From G039029935 sp039029935 (GTDB lineage: Bacteria; Chloroflexota; Anaerolineae; Caldilineales; Caldilineaceae), in contig JBCCFC010000591.1 in NCBI GenBank assembly GCA_039029935.1, forward strand, positions 1-8,323: DNA of 8,323 nt, given 5' to 3'. The translations under genes and the position numbers were made by a program. Under the pieces are notes generated by a model. It was not told the origin of the DNA, ran no database searches, and was given only the letters and a program-made list of their open reading frames with translations. Below are positions 1-6,424 of the stretch, one piece after another. The first letter of the stretch is position 1. Each line of letters begins with the position of its first letter.

Positions 1-56
1 GCGGATTCAGGGATCGCGGATTTGCATTAAGACAAATACGCGATCCCAGAATCAGC
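1..56. repeat. Imperfect palindrome / hairpin upstream of ycaQ
   Basis: Positions 4-24 pair with 33-53 around an 8-nt loop (25-32), with only two mismatches (9/48 and 19/38). Bases 1-2 also pair with 55-56, so the element may continue past the left edge. The heptamer GCGGATT occurs twice in the left arm (1-7 and 16-22). A run of five T (64-68) follows the stem on the + strand after a gap of several bases. It could therefore be a weak intrinsic terminator of an unseen upstream gene, or a dispersed palindromic repeat. The pairing is seen directly; the role is inferred. Confidence 0.6.
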
Positions 57-89
57 GACACTATTTTTATACCGTTCACGATTTTACTT

Positions 90-1340
90 ATGACAGCTAT
101 CCAAATTACACCAACCATTGCTCGTCGACTGGCGATTTCTGCCCAAAAATTATCAGGTCCCTATCCCAACCTCATGGTCCGAGACAAGTTGAGCAAAACC
201 AAGATGCAGCGCGCCATGAAGGAAGTCCTGCAACAAATCCGCTGTCTGCAACTGGACCCCATCCGTGCCGTTGAGCGCACACAGTATCTGGTTCTGTGGA
301 GCCGTTTGGGGAATTATGACCGCGAAGTGCTGCACGAGTTGGTCTATGGCAAAGAGCGATTTCTCTTTGAATATTGGGCGCACGCCGCCTCACTGGTGCT
401 TACAGAGGACTATCCCATCCATCAGTACTTGATGCGTGGCTATGGGCAGAATGGGTCAAGTTGGTCGCAGAAGGTTGCCAAGTGGGTGGCTGACAACCAG
501 GAATTCAAGCAATATGTGTTGAGAGAGATTGAAGAACGTGGCGCATTGCTGACACAGGATTTTGAAGACCGTTCTACTGTTCCTTGGTCATCTGGTGGCT
601 GGTCGAGTGGGCGCAGCGTTGGCTATATGCTCGATTATCTATGGACCAGTGGCGAGCTGATGGTGGCGCAGCGCGATGGATTGAAACGGTGGTGGGACTT
701 GACCGAGCGCGTGCTGCCTGCTGCTGCCGCATTACAAGCTCACCCGCTGGAACCCGTCCAAGTAACCTATCAAGCTGCACAGTATTCGCTCAAATCATTG
801 GGGGTTGCTCGCCAGCGTGACATCACCAAACACTTCACCGAAGGTCGCTATCCAGAATTGAAAGAGGTATGGCCTACCTTGCTGGCAGAAGAAAAGGTGC
901 TGCCCATTGAAATTGAGGGCTGGGATGCCGAGCGGACAGGCGAATGGTTTATTCATGCGGACATGTTGCCTTCACTCAAGTCGGTACAGGGTCGCAAGTG
1001 GAAACCACGCACAACCCTCCTTTCCCCCTTTGACCATCTCATCCGTGACCGTGACCGCACCGAACTCATGTGGGATTTTTACTATCGTATTGAGATTTAT
1101 GTCCCCAAGGCCAAACGGCAATATGGCTATTACGTGCTGCCGATTCTGCACGGCGACCGTCTGATTGGCCGCATCGACCCACGCATGGATCGCAAGAAAA
1201 ATGTGCTAACTGTGAATAATGTTTATTTTGAGGAGTGGGTAGAACGGGATGATCAGATTGACCATGCTGTGAAAGAGACAATTGAGGGCTTGGGGTTGTT
1301 TTTAGGGGCAGAACAGATTGTTGGCGAGGGATTTGCATAA
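90..1340 (+). CDS. ycaQ: YcaQ/AlkZ-family winged-helix DNA glycosylase
   Basis: This 416-residue protein belongs to the winged-helix family (HTH_42, DUF1006) of AlkZ and E. coli YcaQ, monofunctional glycosylases that unhook bulky alkylated bases and interstrand crosslinks from DNA. The N-terminus (ITPTIARRLAISAQKL) fits the family start, so the ATG at 90 is kept although no Shine-Dalgarno is visible upstream. The likely catalytic segment is Q54-L55-D56 followed by VERTQYLVLWSRLG (61-74). A Q-x-D arrangement is typical of the YcaQ branch, whereas AlkZ proper has Q-x-Q. The C-terminal beta-barrel landmarks are present: LLSPFDHLIRDRDR (310-323), YRIEIYVPKAKRQYGYYVLPIL (332-353) and GRIDPRMDR (360-368). 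Length is normal for the family and nothing is truncated. The gene stands alone, with no repair partner in view. Family assignment is firm; the exact lesion is not predictable from sequence. Confidence 0.93.
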   Translation: MTAIQITPTIARRLAISAQKLSGPYPNLMVRDKLSKTKMQRAMKEVLQQIRCLQLDPIRAVERTQYLVLWSRLGNYDREVLHELVYGKERFLFEYWAHAASLVLTEDYPIHQYLMRGYGQNGSSWSQKVAKWVADNQEFKQYVLREIEERGALLTQDFEDRSTVPWSSGGWSSGRSVGYMLDYLWTSGELMVAQRDGLKRWWDLTERVLPAAAALQAHPLEPVQVTYQAAQYSLKSLGVARQRDITKHFTEGRYPELKEVWPTLLAEEKVLPIEIEGWDAERTGEWFIHADMLPSLKSVQGRKWKPRTTLLSPFDHLIRDRDRTELMWDFYYRIEIYVPKAKRQYGYYVLPILHGDRLIGRIDPRMDRKKNVLTVNNVYFEEWVERDDQIDHAVKETIEGLGLFLGAEQIVGEGFA

Positions 1341-1521
1341 CCTCAAGCAATTTGCCATGTCTATATCGGTCAAAAGCGGTAAACCGACTTGCAATCTTCG
1401 TATTTCACCTTACATCGTGCGAGAAACTACAGTTTTTAAAACGATCCACAAGTTTACTATTACCATACGACAATTATCACTCTTCAAATCATTAGAGTGT
1501 TTAGGAATCAGTTTAGGACAG

Positions 1522-1597
1522 GGTGTGCCAGTAAGTCAGTAGGCGGTAGGTCAGTAGGTCGGTATTCTGTTATGAATGACTGACTTACCGACACACC
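1522..1597. repeat. Long inverted repeat upstream of the DUF1800 gene
   Basis: Positions 1522-1540 pair with 1579-1597 at 17 of 19 bases (mismatches at 1528/1591 and 1530/1589), enclosing a 38-nt loop. A second perfect 10-bp pair, GTCGGTATTC (1558-1567) with GAATACCGAC (1598-1607), crosses the first. The two helices would have to form a pseudoknot or be mutually exclusive. The left arm is itself built of GTCAGTAG-like units (1535-1542 and 1550-1557). The element sits just upstream of the chosen start of the secretion operon, so it could affect transcription or translation there; that role is inference. Confidence 0.7.
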
Positions 1598-1623
1598 GAA
1601 TACCGACACACCGACACACCGAT
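1587..1623 (+). repeat. ACCGACAC tandem octamers
   Basis: The unit ACCGACAC occurs at 1587-1594, 1602-1609 and 1610-1617, with a shortened ACCGAAT at 1595-1601 and a partial ACCGAT at 1618-1623. The array ends ten bases before the ATG at 1633. Translation through it from the upstream ATG at 1576 would give a low-complexity Thr/His/Arg/Asp stretch, which argues that it is non-coding leader. Confidence 0.75.
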
Positions 1624-1632
1624 AGAGACAGG

Positions 1633-3327
1633 ATGAAGCAGCAAGATATGACACAACAAACAATCAATCGCCGCTCCTTTTTACAGAGAGGCAGCACGTT
1701 GACGGTTGCAGGTGCTGTGGCAGGCGCAGCAGGTACAGGTATGGGGTCGCCACAACCAACATGGGCAACCGAGTCAGCTCAACAGGAGCCACACACCTAT
1801 CACGGTCCAGATACCAAGCCGGATATGGTTCCACTAGAGGTGATTGTCCTCAATCGCTTGGGCTTTGGTCCACGCCCTGGCGACCTCGACGCGTTTCGTG
1901 CGCTGGGTGCAACCGATGAGGAACGTCTCACAGCTTATATAGACCAGCAGCTAAACCCAGAGGGCATTGATGACAGCGAGTGCGACGCCAAGCTTGCTGA
2001 GTTAGGGTTGGCAACGATGGATATGTCACTGGATCAGCTATGGGCTGTCCATGTTAACGGTGATGGTAGCGTGGATCGTAAACGTCCCGTCGCCGAGATT
2101 GAGCAGGCGACCTATACACGCATCGTCTATAGCAAACGGCAGTTGATGGAAGTGTTGGCCGATTTTTGGCACAATCACTTCAATGTCTATGGCTGGGACT
2201 ATTGGATCGGCCCAACCTTTACTCACTACGACCGTGATGTGATTCGCGGCAATATGCTGGGGAATTTCCGCACAATGCTGGGCGACGTCGCCAAGAGTCC
2301 GGCCATGTTATTCTATCTGGACAATCAGAAAAACACGACAGCGGGGGCGAACGAGAACTTCTCGCGTGAGCTATTTGAGTTGCATACAATGGGGGCGGAT
2401 AACTACCTTGGTGTGATGAAACGCGCCGACGTTCCGTTGGATGAAGAGGGGCGTCCAATCGGCTACATCGACAAGGATGTCTACCAAGCCACTGAATCGT
2501 TTACCGGTTGGCAGGTTGATTACGACACAGGGCTGTTTAGCTTTAATGCCAGCGACCACAGCAAGTATGAGAAGATTGTCCTCAACACACCGATTGAAGA
2601 CTTTTTGGGTGAAACCGATGGTGAAATTGTGCTCAATTTGGTCGCCTATCACCCTGGTACAGCACGCCACGTCTGTCAAAAGCTTTGCACGCGCCTGGTA
2701 AGCGATAACCCACCCGACTCTTTGGTGGAACAAGCCGCAGCGGTGTTTATTGCCGCACAGAATGATCATGATCAGCTCAAACAGGTCGTGCGCATGATTT
2801 TGCTTTCGGACGAATTCAAAGCCACATGGGGCGAAAAGATTAAGCGGCCCCTCGAATTTGTGGGCAGCATGTTCCGCGCTACCAACACCGATTTTTTGCC
2901 AGAAAATGAGTTCTATTGGAATTATGAAGCAGCGGGTCAGGGCATCTTCCAATGGCAACCGCCCAATGGTTATCCTGACAATAAATTTGCGTGGGGAACC
3001 ACCATGCCGATTTTGCAACGTTGGCGCGTCTGCCAGTGGCTGCTGCGTTGGGATTTCCCCAAAGAAGAGGATGACGATCCCACCATCATGCGGATGCGTT
3101 TGGGTGAGCAGATGCCGTCAAACTTGGTGACACCGACAGCGATTGTGGATTATTGGATTGACCGCATTCTTGGCTATACCATGCCAGATAGTGAGCGGCA
3201 ACCTATCATTGAGTTTATGGCACAAGGTCGCAACCCTGATTTTGAGCTGCCAGCCGAGGATATTGAGGATCGATTGCCACATATGGCGAGCCTGATTTTA
3301 ATGTCACCGTCTTTTCAATGGCGATAG
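1633..3327 (+). CDS. Tat-exported DUF1800 family protein
   Basis: This 564-residue protein of the DUF1800 family is encoded beside DUF1501 in many bacteria; its molecular function is not established. The N-terminus is a twin-arginine signal: N12-R13-R14-S15-F16-L17, then a hydrophobic Ala/Gly-rich stretch and a likely cleavage near TWA-TES, so export in folded form is expected. Family landmarks follow in order: LNRLGFGP (73-80), FWHNHFNV (178-185), NENFSRELFELH (240-251), TGW (291-293), YHPGTARHVC (339-348) and a PPNGYPD segment near 443-449. The length is complete. I chose ATG 1633 over ATG 1576 because the added residues would be translated repeat DNA and would push the Arg pair far from the terminus. 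ATG 1648 is also possible, and the Shine-Dalgarno is weak for either start. The DUF1501 gene follows after 54 bp and is probably co-transcribed. Confidence 0.9.
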   Translation: MKQQDMTQQTINRRSFLQRGSTLTVAGAVAGAAGTGMGSPQPTWATESAQQEPHTYHGPDTKPDMVPLEVIVLNRLGFGPRPGDLDAFRALGATDEERLTAYIDQQLNPEGIDDSECDAKLAELGLATMDMSLDQLWAVHVNGDGSVDRKRPVAEIEQATYTRIVYSKRQLMEVLADFWHNHFNVYGWDYWIGPTFTHYDRDVIRGNMLGNFRTMLGDVAKSPAMLFYLDNQKNTTAGANENFSRELFELHTMGADNYLGVMKRADVPLDEEGRPIGYIDKDVYQATESFTGWQVDYDTGLFSFNASDHSKYEKIVLNTPIEDFLGETDGEIVLNLVAYHPGTARHVCQKLCTRLVSDNPPDSLVEQAAAVFIAAQNDHDQLKQVVRMILLSDEFKATWGEKIKRPLEFVGSMFRATNTDFLPENEFYWNYEAAGQGIFQWQPPNGYPDNKFAWGTTMPILQRWRVCQWLLRWDFPKEEDDDPTIMRMRLGEQMPSNLVTPTAIVDYWIDRILGYTMPDSERQPIIEFMAQGRNPDFELPAEDIEDRLPHMASLILMSPSFQWR

Positions 3328-3333
3328 AGGAAT

Positions 3334-3361
3334 AGTTGAAAGTTGAGAGTTGAAAGTTGAA
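3334..3361 (+). repeat. Four AGTTGAR heptads in the operon gap
   Basis: Four contiguous heptamers, AGTTGAA, AGTTGAG, AGTTGAA and AGTTGAA, fill 3334-3361. A degenerate AGTGAAG (3362-3368) follows. They occupy half of the 54-bp gap between the DUF1800 stop and the DUF1501 start. Short tandem heptads of this type are common intergenic elements in some bacterial groups; no function is shown here. Confidence 0.85.
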
Positions 3362-3381
3362 AGTGAAGAGTGGGGATTTCA

Positions 3382-5001
3382 ATGTCACGAATTTTTTCTG
3401 CAAGATCAAAAACAGCAACGCCTAAAATAGCAACGCCTAAAATGTCAAGACGGGGTTTTATGATGGGGTGTTCGGCGGCGATTGCGGCGATGGCTGGGGG
3501 GCGTTTGACCTTTACGGCTTTTGGTAGCCCCGAGGATGAACCCAATCAAGAAATCGTTGTTGTGGTCTTTCTGCGTGGTGGGGCTGATGGACTGAGCATT
3601 GTGCCACCGATTGATGGCGATGATCGTGGGTACTATGAAGGGCTGCGTGAGCGGCTGGCGATCCCGACAACGGGCGATAACGCAGCACTGCCGTTGACCG
3701 ATTTGTTTGGTCTACACCCAGCGGCAGGTGGACTACATGAACTATATCAAGGCAATCATTTGGCCTTTGTCCATGCCAGTGGGCTAGACAGCGACACACG
3801 TAGCCATTTTGATGCTATGGCCTATATGGAGTTGGGGACACCCGACAGTAAGTCTAGCACAAGTGGTTGGCTGACACGCCATATGGCGACAATGGGGCTG
3901 CCCGCAGATGCGGTTTTGCCAGCCATTTCGGTGGGCAATTTGCGTCCGACCTCGCTCAATGGTAGTACACAGGCGGTGGGCATGAGCAGCCCGCGTAATT
4001 TCAGCTTTAATGGACACTGGGCCTATGATGAATGGGAACGTCATGCCCTGCGTGAGATGTATACAGGCAATACATGGCTGCACGATTCAGGGCTGGAGAC
4101 GCTCAACACGATTGATACCATTGAGTTGGCCGCTCCCGAAAACTATGAGCCAGAGGGCGGTGCTGAGTATCCGGGTGGCAGCTTTGGCAATAACCTCCAA
4201 TCGATTGCGCAGATGATCAAGATGCAACTTGGGTTGCGCGTTGCTACAATGGACTTGGGTGGCTGGGATACCCATGACGGACAGGGCAACGGTGGTGGTG
4301 GTTACTTCTCAAACCAAATGGGTCAGCTATCCAATGGCCTCAATGCGCTCTACACAGACTTGGCGGCAGGTGCCACAGACTATACACAGCGTGTAACCAT
4401 TGTTGTGATGAGCGAGTTTGGTCGTAGTTTTAAAGAGAACGCCAACGGTGGCACAGATCACGGGCATGGCAATGTGATGATGGTGCTGGGGGGACAGGTA
4501 AACGGTGGGCAGGTCTATACCGACTGGCCGGGATTGGCGACAGAGAACCTCTATGATTTCCGTGACTTGGACATCACCATCGACTATCGCCAAGTCCTCA
4601 GCGAGATTCTGATTCGACGGTTTGGGAATGCCAACATCGGCACGGTTTTTCCTGGCTATCAGAACTACACACCGTTGGGGATTATGAAAGGCACAGACCT
4701 GACACCCAACTATGAGGAACTGCTGTTGACATCCGATGCCACACCTACTGCCACCAGCACAGCGATTATTGGGTCAACGATTCCGGCAGAAACGGCGACA
4801 TCGACACCGCAGCCGACCGCAACGCCTGTTCCGCCTACAGCGACACCGACCAGTACACCGACCAACACCTCGTCACCGACTCCACCTGTTGCTGGGCAGG
4901 AGAATACACCAACGCCAACGCCTGGCAGTGTTCAGGCGGACCCGATTGATGAGTTGAGTTCGCGGGATCATAGTACGTTCTTACCGTTGGTCAACCGATA
5001 G
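3382..5001 (+). CDS. Tat-exported DUF1501 protein with Thr/Pro tail
   Basis: This 539-residue DUF1501 protein belongs to a family with an alkaline-phosphatase/sulfatase-like fold and no settled substrate. A twin-arginine motif (S22-R23-R24-G25-F26) precedes a hydrophobic Ala-rich stretch. Core landmarks are FLRGGADGLS (63-72), GLHPA (110-114), GGWDTH (293-298), MSEFGRSF (343-350) and TDHGHGN (358-364). The clustered His/Asp residues are candidates for metal binding. From about residue 454 the protein becomes a Thr/Pro/Ser-rich linker of some 60 residues and ends in STFLPLVNR, suggesting a spacer to the cell surface plus a terminal retention signal. The ATG at 3382 has GGGGA (3372-3376) five bases upstream and is preferred to the in-frame GTG at 3370. 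ATG 3442 is another option without a good ribosome site. It is the second gene of an operon with DUF1800, and the two products probably act together outside the membrane. Confidence 0.9.
   Translation: MSRIFSARSKTATPKIATPKMSRRGFMMGCSAAIAAMAGGRLTFTAFGSPEDEPNQEIVVVVFLRGGADGLSIVPPIDGDDRGYYEGLRERLAIPTTGDNAALPLTDLFGLHPAAGGLHELYQGNHLAFVHASGLDSDTRSHFDAMAYMELGTPDSKSSTSGWLTRHMATMGLPADAVLPAISVGNLRPTSLNGSTQAVGMSSPRNFSFNGHWAYDEWERHALREMYTGNTWLHDSGLETLNTIDTIELAAPENYEPEGGAEYPGGSFGNNLQSIAQMIKMQLGLRVATMDLGGWDTHDGQGNGGGGYFSNQMGQLSNGLNALYTDLAAGATDYTQRVTIVVMSEFGRSFKENANGGTDHGHGNVMMVLGGQVNGGQVYTDWPGLATENLYDFRDLDITIDYRQVLSEILIRRFGNANIGTVFPGYQNYTPLGIMKGTDLTPNYEELLLTSDATPTATSTAIIGSTIPAETATSTPQPTATPVPPTATPTSTPTNTSSPTPPVAGQENTPTPTPGSVQADPIDELSSRDHSTFLPLVNR
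3414..3443 (+). repeat. Exact 15-bp tandem duplication in the signal peptide
   Basis: The 15-mer AGCAACGCCTAAAAT is present twice head to tail (3414-3428 and 3429-3443) inside the DUF1501 gene. It duplicates five codons in frame, giving TPKI-ATPKM just before the SRRGF Tat motif. The copies are identical, which suggests a recent slippage event that lengthens the n-region of the signal peptide. Confidence 0.9.
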
Positions 5002-5006
5002 TGTAG

Positions 5007-5114
5007 GAATAATTAATTGTTGAATTGTTAACGACTGTGCCGACCAAACCTCGAACCCTGCTCGTACCCACCATTAACAATTCACAAATTCAACAATTCA
5101 ACAATTAATTATTC
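5007..5114. terminator. Perfect 23-bp inverted repeat between convergent genes
   Basis: Positions 5007-5029 are the exact reverse complement of 5092-5114, with a 62-nt loop. Within it, GAATTGTTAA (5022-5031) can pair instead with TTAACAATTC (5074-5083), giving a shorter alternative hairpin. The right arm includes two tandem AATTCAAC octamers (5087-5102) and a decayed third. The element lies between the stop codons of the convergent DUF1501 and dehydrogenase genes, where a bidirectional terminator would be expected. The stem is AT-rich and lacks the usual GC-rich base with a T-run, so the terminator role is inferred from position and pairing only. Confidence 0.55.
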
Positions 5115-5128
5115 TTCTTCATTCATCA

Positions 5129-6205
5129 TTACAAACTTGCAATCAACGCATCCGTAAACGCCACCGTCCCCAGTACCCCACCCAAATCAGCCGTGCGTGT
5201 CTCTGGGCTGGACAGTAGCTGGGTCAAGGTTTCATCAATCAATCCTGCCGCCATTGATAACGTTGGCTCATCTCGTCGTTCGGCCAACCAACGCAGTAAC
5301 ATCGCCGCCGAGCCAATCAACGAGGATGGGTTGGCAATGTCCTGCCCAGCAATGTCGGGCGCAGAGCCATGTTGTGCCTGCGCAATCGCATAGGTGTCGC
5401 TAGTGTTGATGGATGCCGCCAAGCCCAGACTGCCTGCAATCTCCGCCGCCAAATCCGAGAGAATATCGCCAAACATGTTGGTGGTGACGATGACATCAAA
5501 AACACTGGCATCACGCACCAACAGAGCGGCCATCGCATCAACCAACTTTTCTTCATAGACCACGTCAGGATACCGACTGGCAACTTCACGTACACACTCT
5601 AAAAATAGACCGTCCGAAACACGCAATACATTGCCCTTATGCACCGCTGTAACCTGCTTACGTCGCTGCATTGCCATCTCAAACGCACTTTCCGCAATGC
5701 GCATGGATGCCTGCCGTGTCACCTTGCGCACCGACAATGCCAAATCCGGTGTCGGCATAAACTCACCTGGCCCCATATACATCGAGCGATCCGCATAGAA
5801 GCCCTCGGTGTTTTCGCGCACAATCACAAGGTCCAGTGGCTTGCCACAGCGCGGTGGGATGCCCGGCAGTGAGCGCGCAGGCCGAATGTTGGCATAGAGA
5901 TTGAGCCGTTTGCGCAACTCACCCGATGGGTTCAGCCCACCTTGGGCAGCAGGCGGATAGTCATTGTGCGAAATAGGGCCAAGAATGGTGGCGTCAGCAG
6001 CCTGTGTGAATTCATCGACCACGTCGGGCAATGTCGTGCCATAGGCTTCTAATGCAGCAAATCCGATGGGTGTGGTGGTGAACTGTAGGTTGAGATTATA
6101 TTTTGTATCGACTGCTTCAAGTACTCTTCGTGTCGCTGTGACAATTTCAGGGCCGATGCCATCTCCTTCGAGTAGTAGAAGTTTGATTGGTGTAGTCATT
6201 GTCAT
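5129..6205 (-). CDS. NAD-type isocitrate/isopropylmalate dehydrogenase family enzyme
   Basis: This 358-residue beta-decarboxylating dehydrogenase oxidises a 2-hydroxy acid and removes a carboxyl group using a metal ion and a nicotinamide cofactor in the cytoplasm. Residues visible: GDGIGPE (14-20), the malate-moiety arginines in NPSGELRKR and NLYANIRP (R98, R108), NTEGFYADR (132-140), HKGNVLRVSDGLF (189-201) with K190, D223 in KLVDAMAALL, D247 and D251 in MFGDILSD, and HGSAPDIAG (279-287). Asp284-Ile285 is the NAD-type pattern; NADP-type isocitrate enzymes usually have Lys-Tyr there. The substrate loop NTEGFYADR differs from the EL.GG..FG of leucine-pathway LeuB and from the ENTED of classical Icd, so the substrate is unassigned: isopropylmalate, isocitrate, homoisocitrate or tartrate are possible. 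The start at 6205 is chosen because AAAGGG (6220-6215) lies nine bases upstream. No leucine or TCA genes adjoin it. Confidence 0.9.
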   Translation of the reverse strand: MTMTTPIKLLLLEGDGIGPEIVTATRRVLEAVDTKYNLNLQFTTTPIGFAALEAYGTTLPDVVDEFTQAADATILGPISHNDYPPAAQGGLNPSGELRKRLNLYANIRPARSLPGIPPRCGKPLDLVIVRENTEGFYADRSMYMGPGEFMPTPDLALSVRKVTRQASMRIAESAFEMAMQRRKQVTAVHKGNVLRVSDGLFLECVREVASRYPDVVYEEKLVDAMAALLVRDASVFDVIVTTNMFGDILSDLAAEIAGSLGLAASINTSDTYAIAQAQHGSAPDIAGQDIANPSSLIGSAAMLLRWLAERRDEPTLSMAAGLIDETLTQLLSSPETRTADLGGVLGTVAFTDALIASL

Positions 6206-6245
6206 GATTATTTTCCCTTTATCCAAAAGTTGCAAAGTTGACGAG

Positions 6246-6275
6246 ATGATAACAGGCGCACGGTACGGCAGTCAA
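6246..6275 (-). promoter_or_regulatory. Predicted sigma70-type promoter of the dehydrogenase gene
   Basis: On the minus strand TTGACT (6275-6270) is followed after 18 bp by TATCAT (6251-6246), each matching the consensus at 5 of 6 bases. Transcription would start near 6240, giving a leader of about 35 nt that includes the AAAGGG ribosome site at 6220-6215. Confidence 0.55.
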
Positions 6276-6296
6276 GAATACAGATATAGCAATTTG

Positions 6297-6325
6297 TTGA
6301 CATTTGATCCAAGGCGTGGAATAAT
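6297..6325 (+). promoter_or_regulatory. Predicted sigma70-type promoter of the ATPase-HNH operon
   Basis: A perfect TTGACA (6297-6302) is followed by a 17-bp spacer and AATAAT (6320-6325), 5 of 6 to TATAAT. This is the best promoter-like pair I found in the window. The start site would be near 6332, leaving about 90 nt of leader before the ATG at 6425. Its -35 box is 21 bp from the -35 box of the divergent dehydrogenase promoter, so one regulator bound between them could affect both. Confidence 0.6.
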
Positions 6326-6346
6326 TCGCAAGATGAGATGTCTCTT

Positions 6347-6369
6347 ATTCTGGGACAATTTTCCAGAAT
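6347..6369. promoter_or_regulatory. 7-bp inverted repeat in the ATPase leader
   Basis: ATTCTGG (6347-6353) and CCAGAAT (6363-6369) are perfect inverted arms separated by 9 bp. The centre-to-centre distance of 16 bp between half-sites is suitable for a dimeric repressor. The element lies just downstream of the predicted start site, so it could be an operator or a small leader hairpin. No regulator gene is visible in the window. Confidence 0.4.
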
Positions 6370-6414
6370 TCGTCAATATCGGATTAACGAATAGCAAGCG
6401 TGTAGAAGTGATAA

Positions 6415-6419
6415 AAAGG
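6415..6419 (+). promoter_or_regulatory. Ribosome binding site of the ATPase gene
   Basis: AAAGG at 6415-6419 lies five bases before the ATG at 6425. This supports that start over any later in-frame Met. Confidence 0.6.
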
Positions 6420-6424
6420 TTGAT

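Larger units (their letters stand above)
1341..1632. other. Intergenic gap between ycaQ and the DUF1800 gene
   Basis: This stretch of about 290 bp has no convincing gene; the short open frames in it resemble no known protein. The left part (1341-1520) is fairly AT-rich and non-repetitive. It contains one small hairpin, CACTCT (1478-1483) with AGAGTG (1494-1499) and a 10-nt loop, which could be a weak terminator for ycaQ. I could not find a strong sigma70 -35/-10 pair, although a promoter for the downstream operon should lie here. The right part is the repeat structure described separately. Confidence 0.6.

Noticed and set aside
1341..1542. Small open frame across the ycaQ stop and the gap (up to 1542)
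   Set aside because: It begins inside ycaQ in another frame, has no ribosome site and ends in repeat DNA. Its translation is not family-like.
1531..1623. CRISPR-like array
   Set aside because: The units are 7-8 nt with no spacers of constant length, so they are simple tandem repeats.
1576..1632. N-terminal extension of the DUF1800 protein from ATG 1576
   Set aside because: The added 19 residues are translated tandem repeat DNA and would move the Tat motif unusually far from the N-terminus. No ribosome site supports it.
2371..3018. Antisense open frame of 215 codons inside the DUF1800 gene
   Set aside because: It lies wholly opposite conserved DUF1800 motifs, and its translation is Cys/His-rich without any recognisable domain. 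It is a shadow of the real gene.
3370..3381. GTG start for DUF1501 at 3370
   Set aside because: The ATG at 3382 has GGGGA at proper spacing and gives a normal Tat n-region; the GTG lies inside the purine-rich leader.
6206..6424. Retron-type ncRNA upstream of the ATPase-HNH pair
   Set aside because: PtuAB effectors occur in some retrons, but no reverse transcriptase is encoded in the window and the gap shows promoters rather than the long paired a1/a2 arms of a retron RNA. An RT gene beyond the right edge cannot be excluded.
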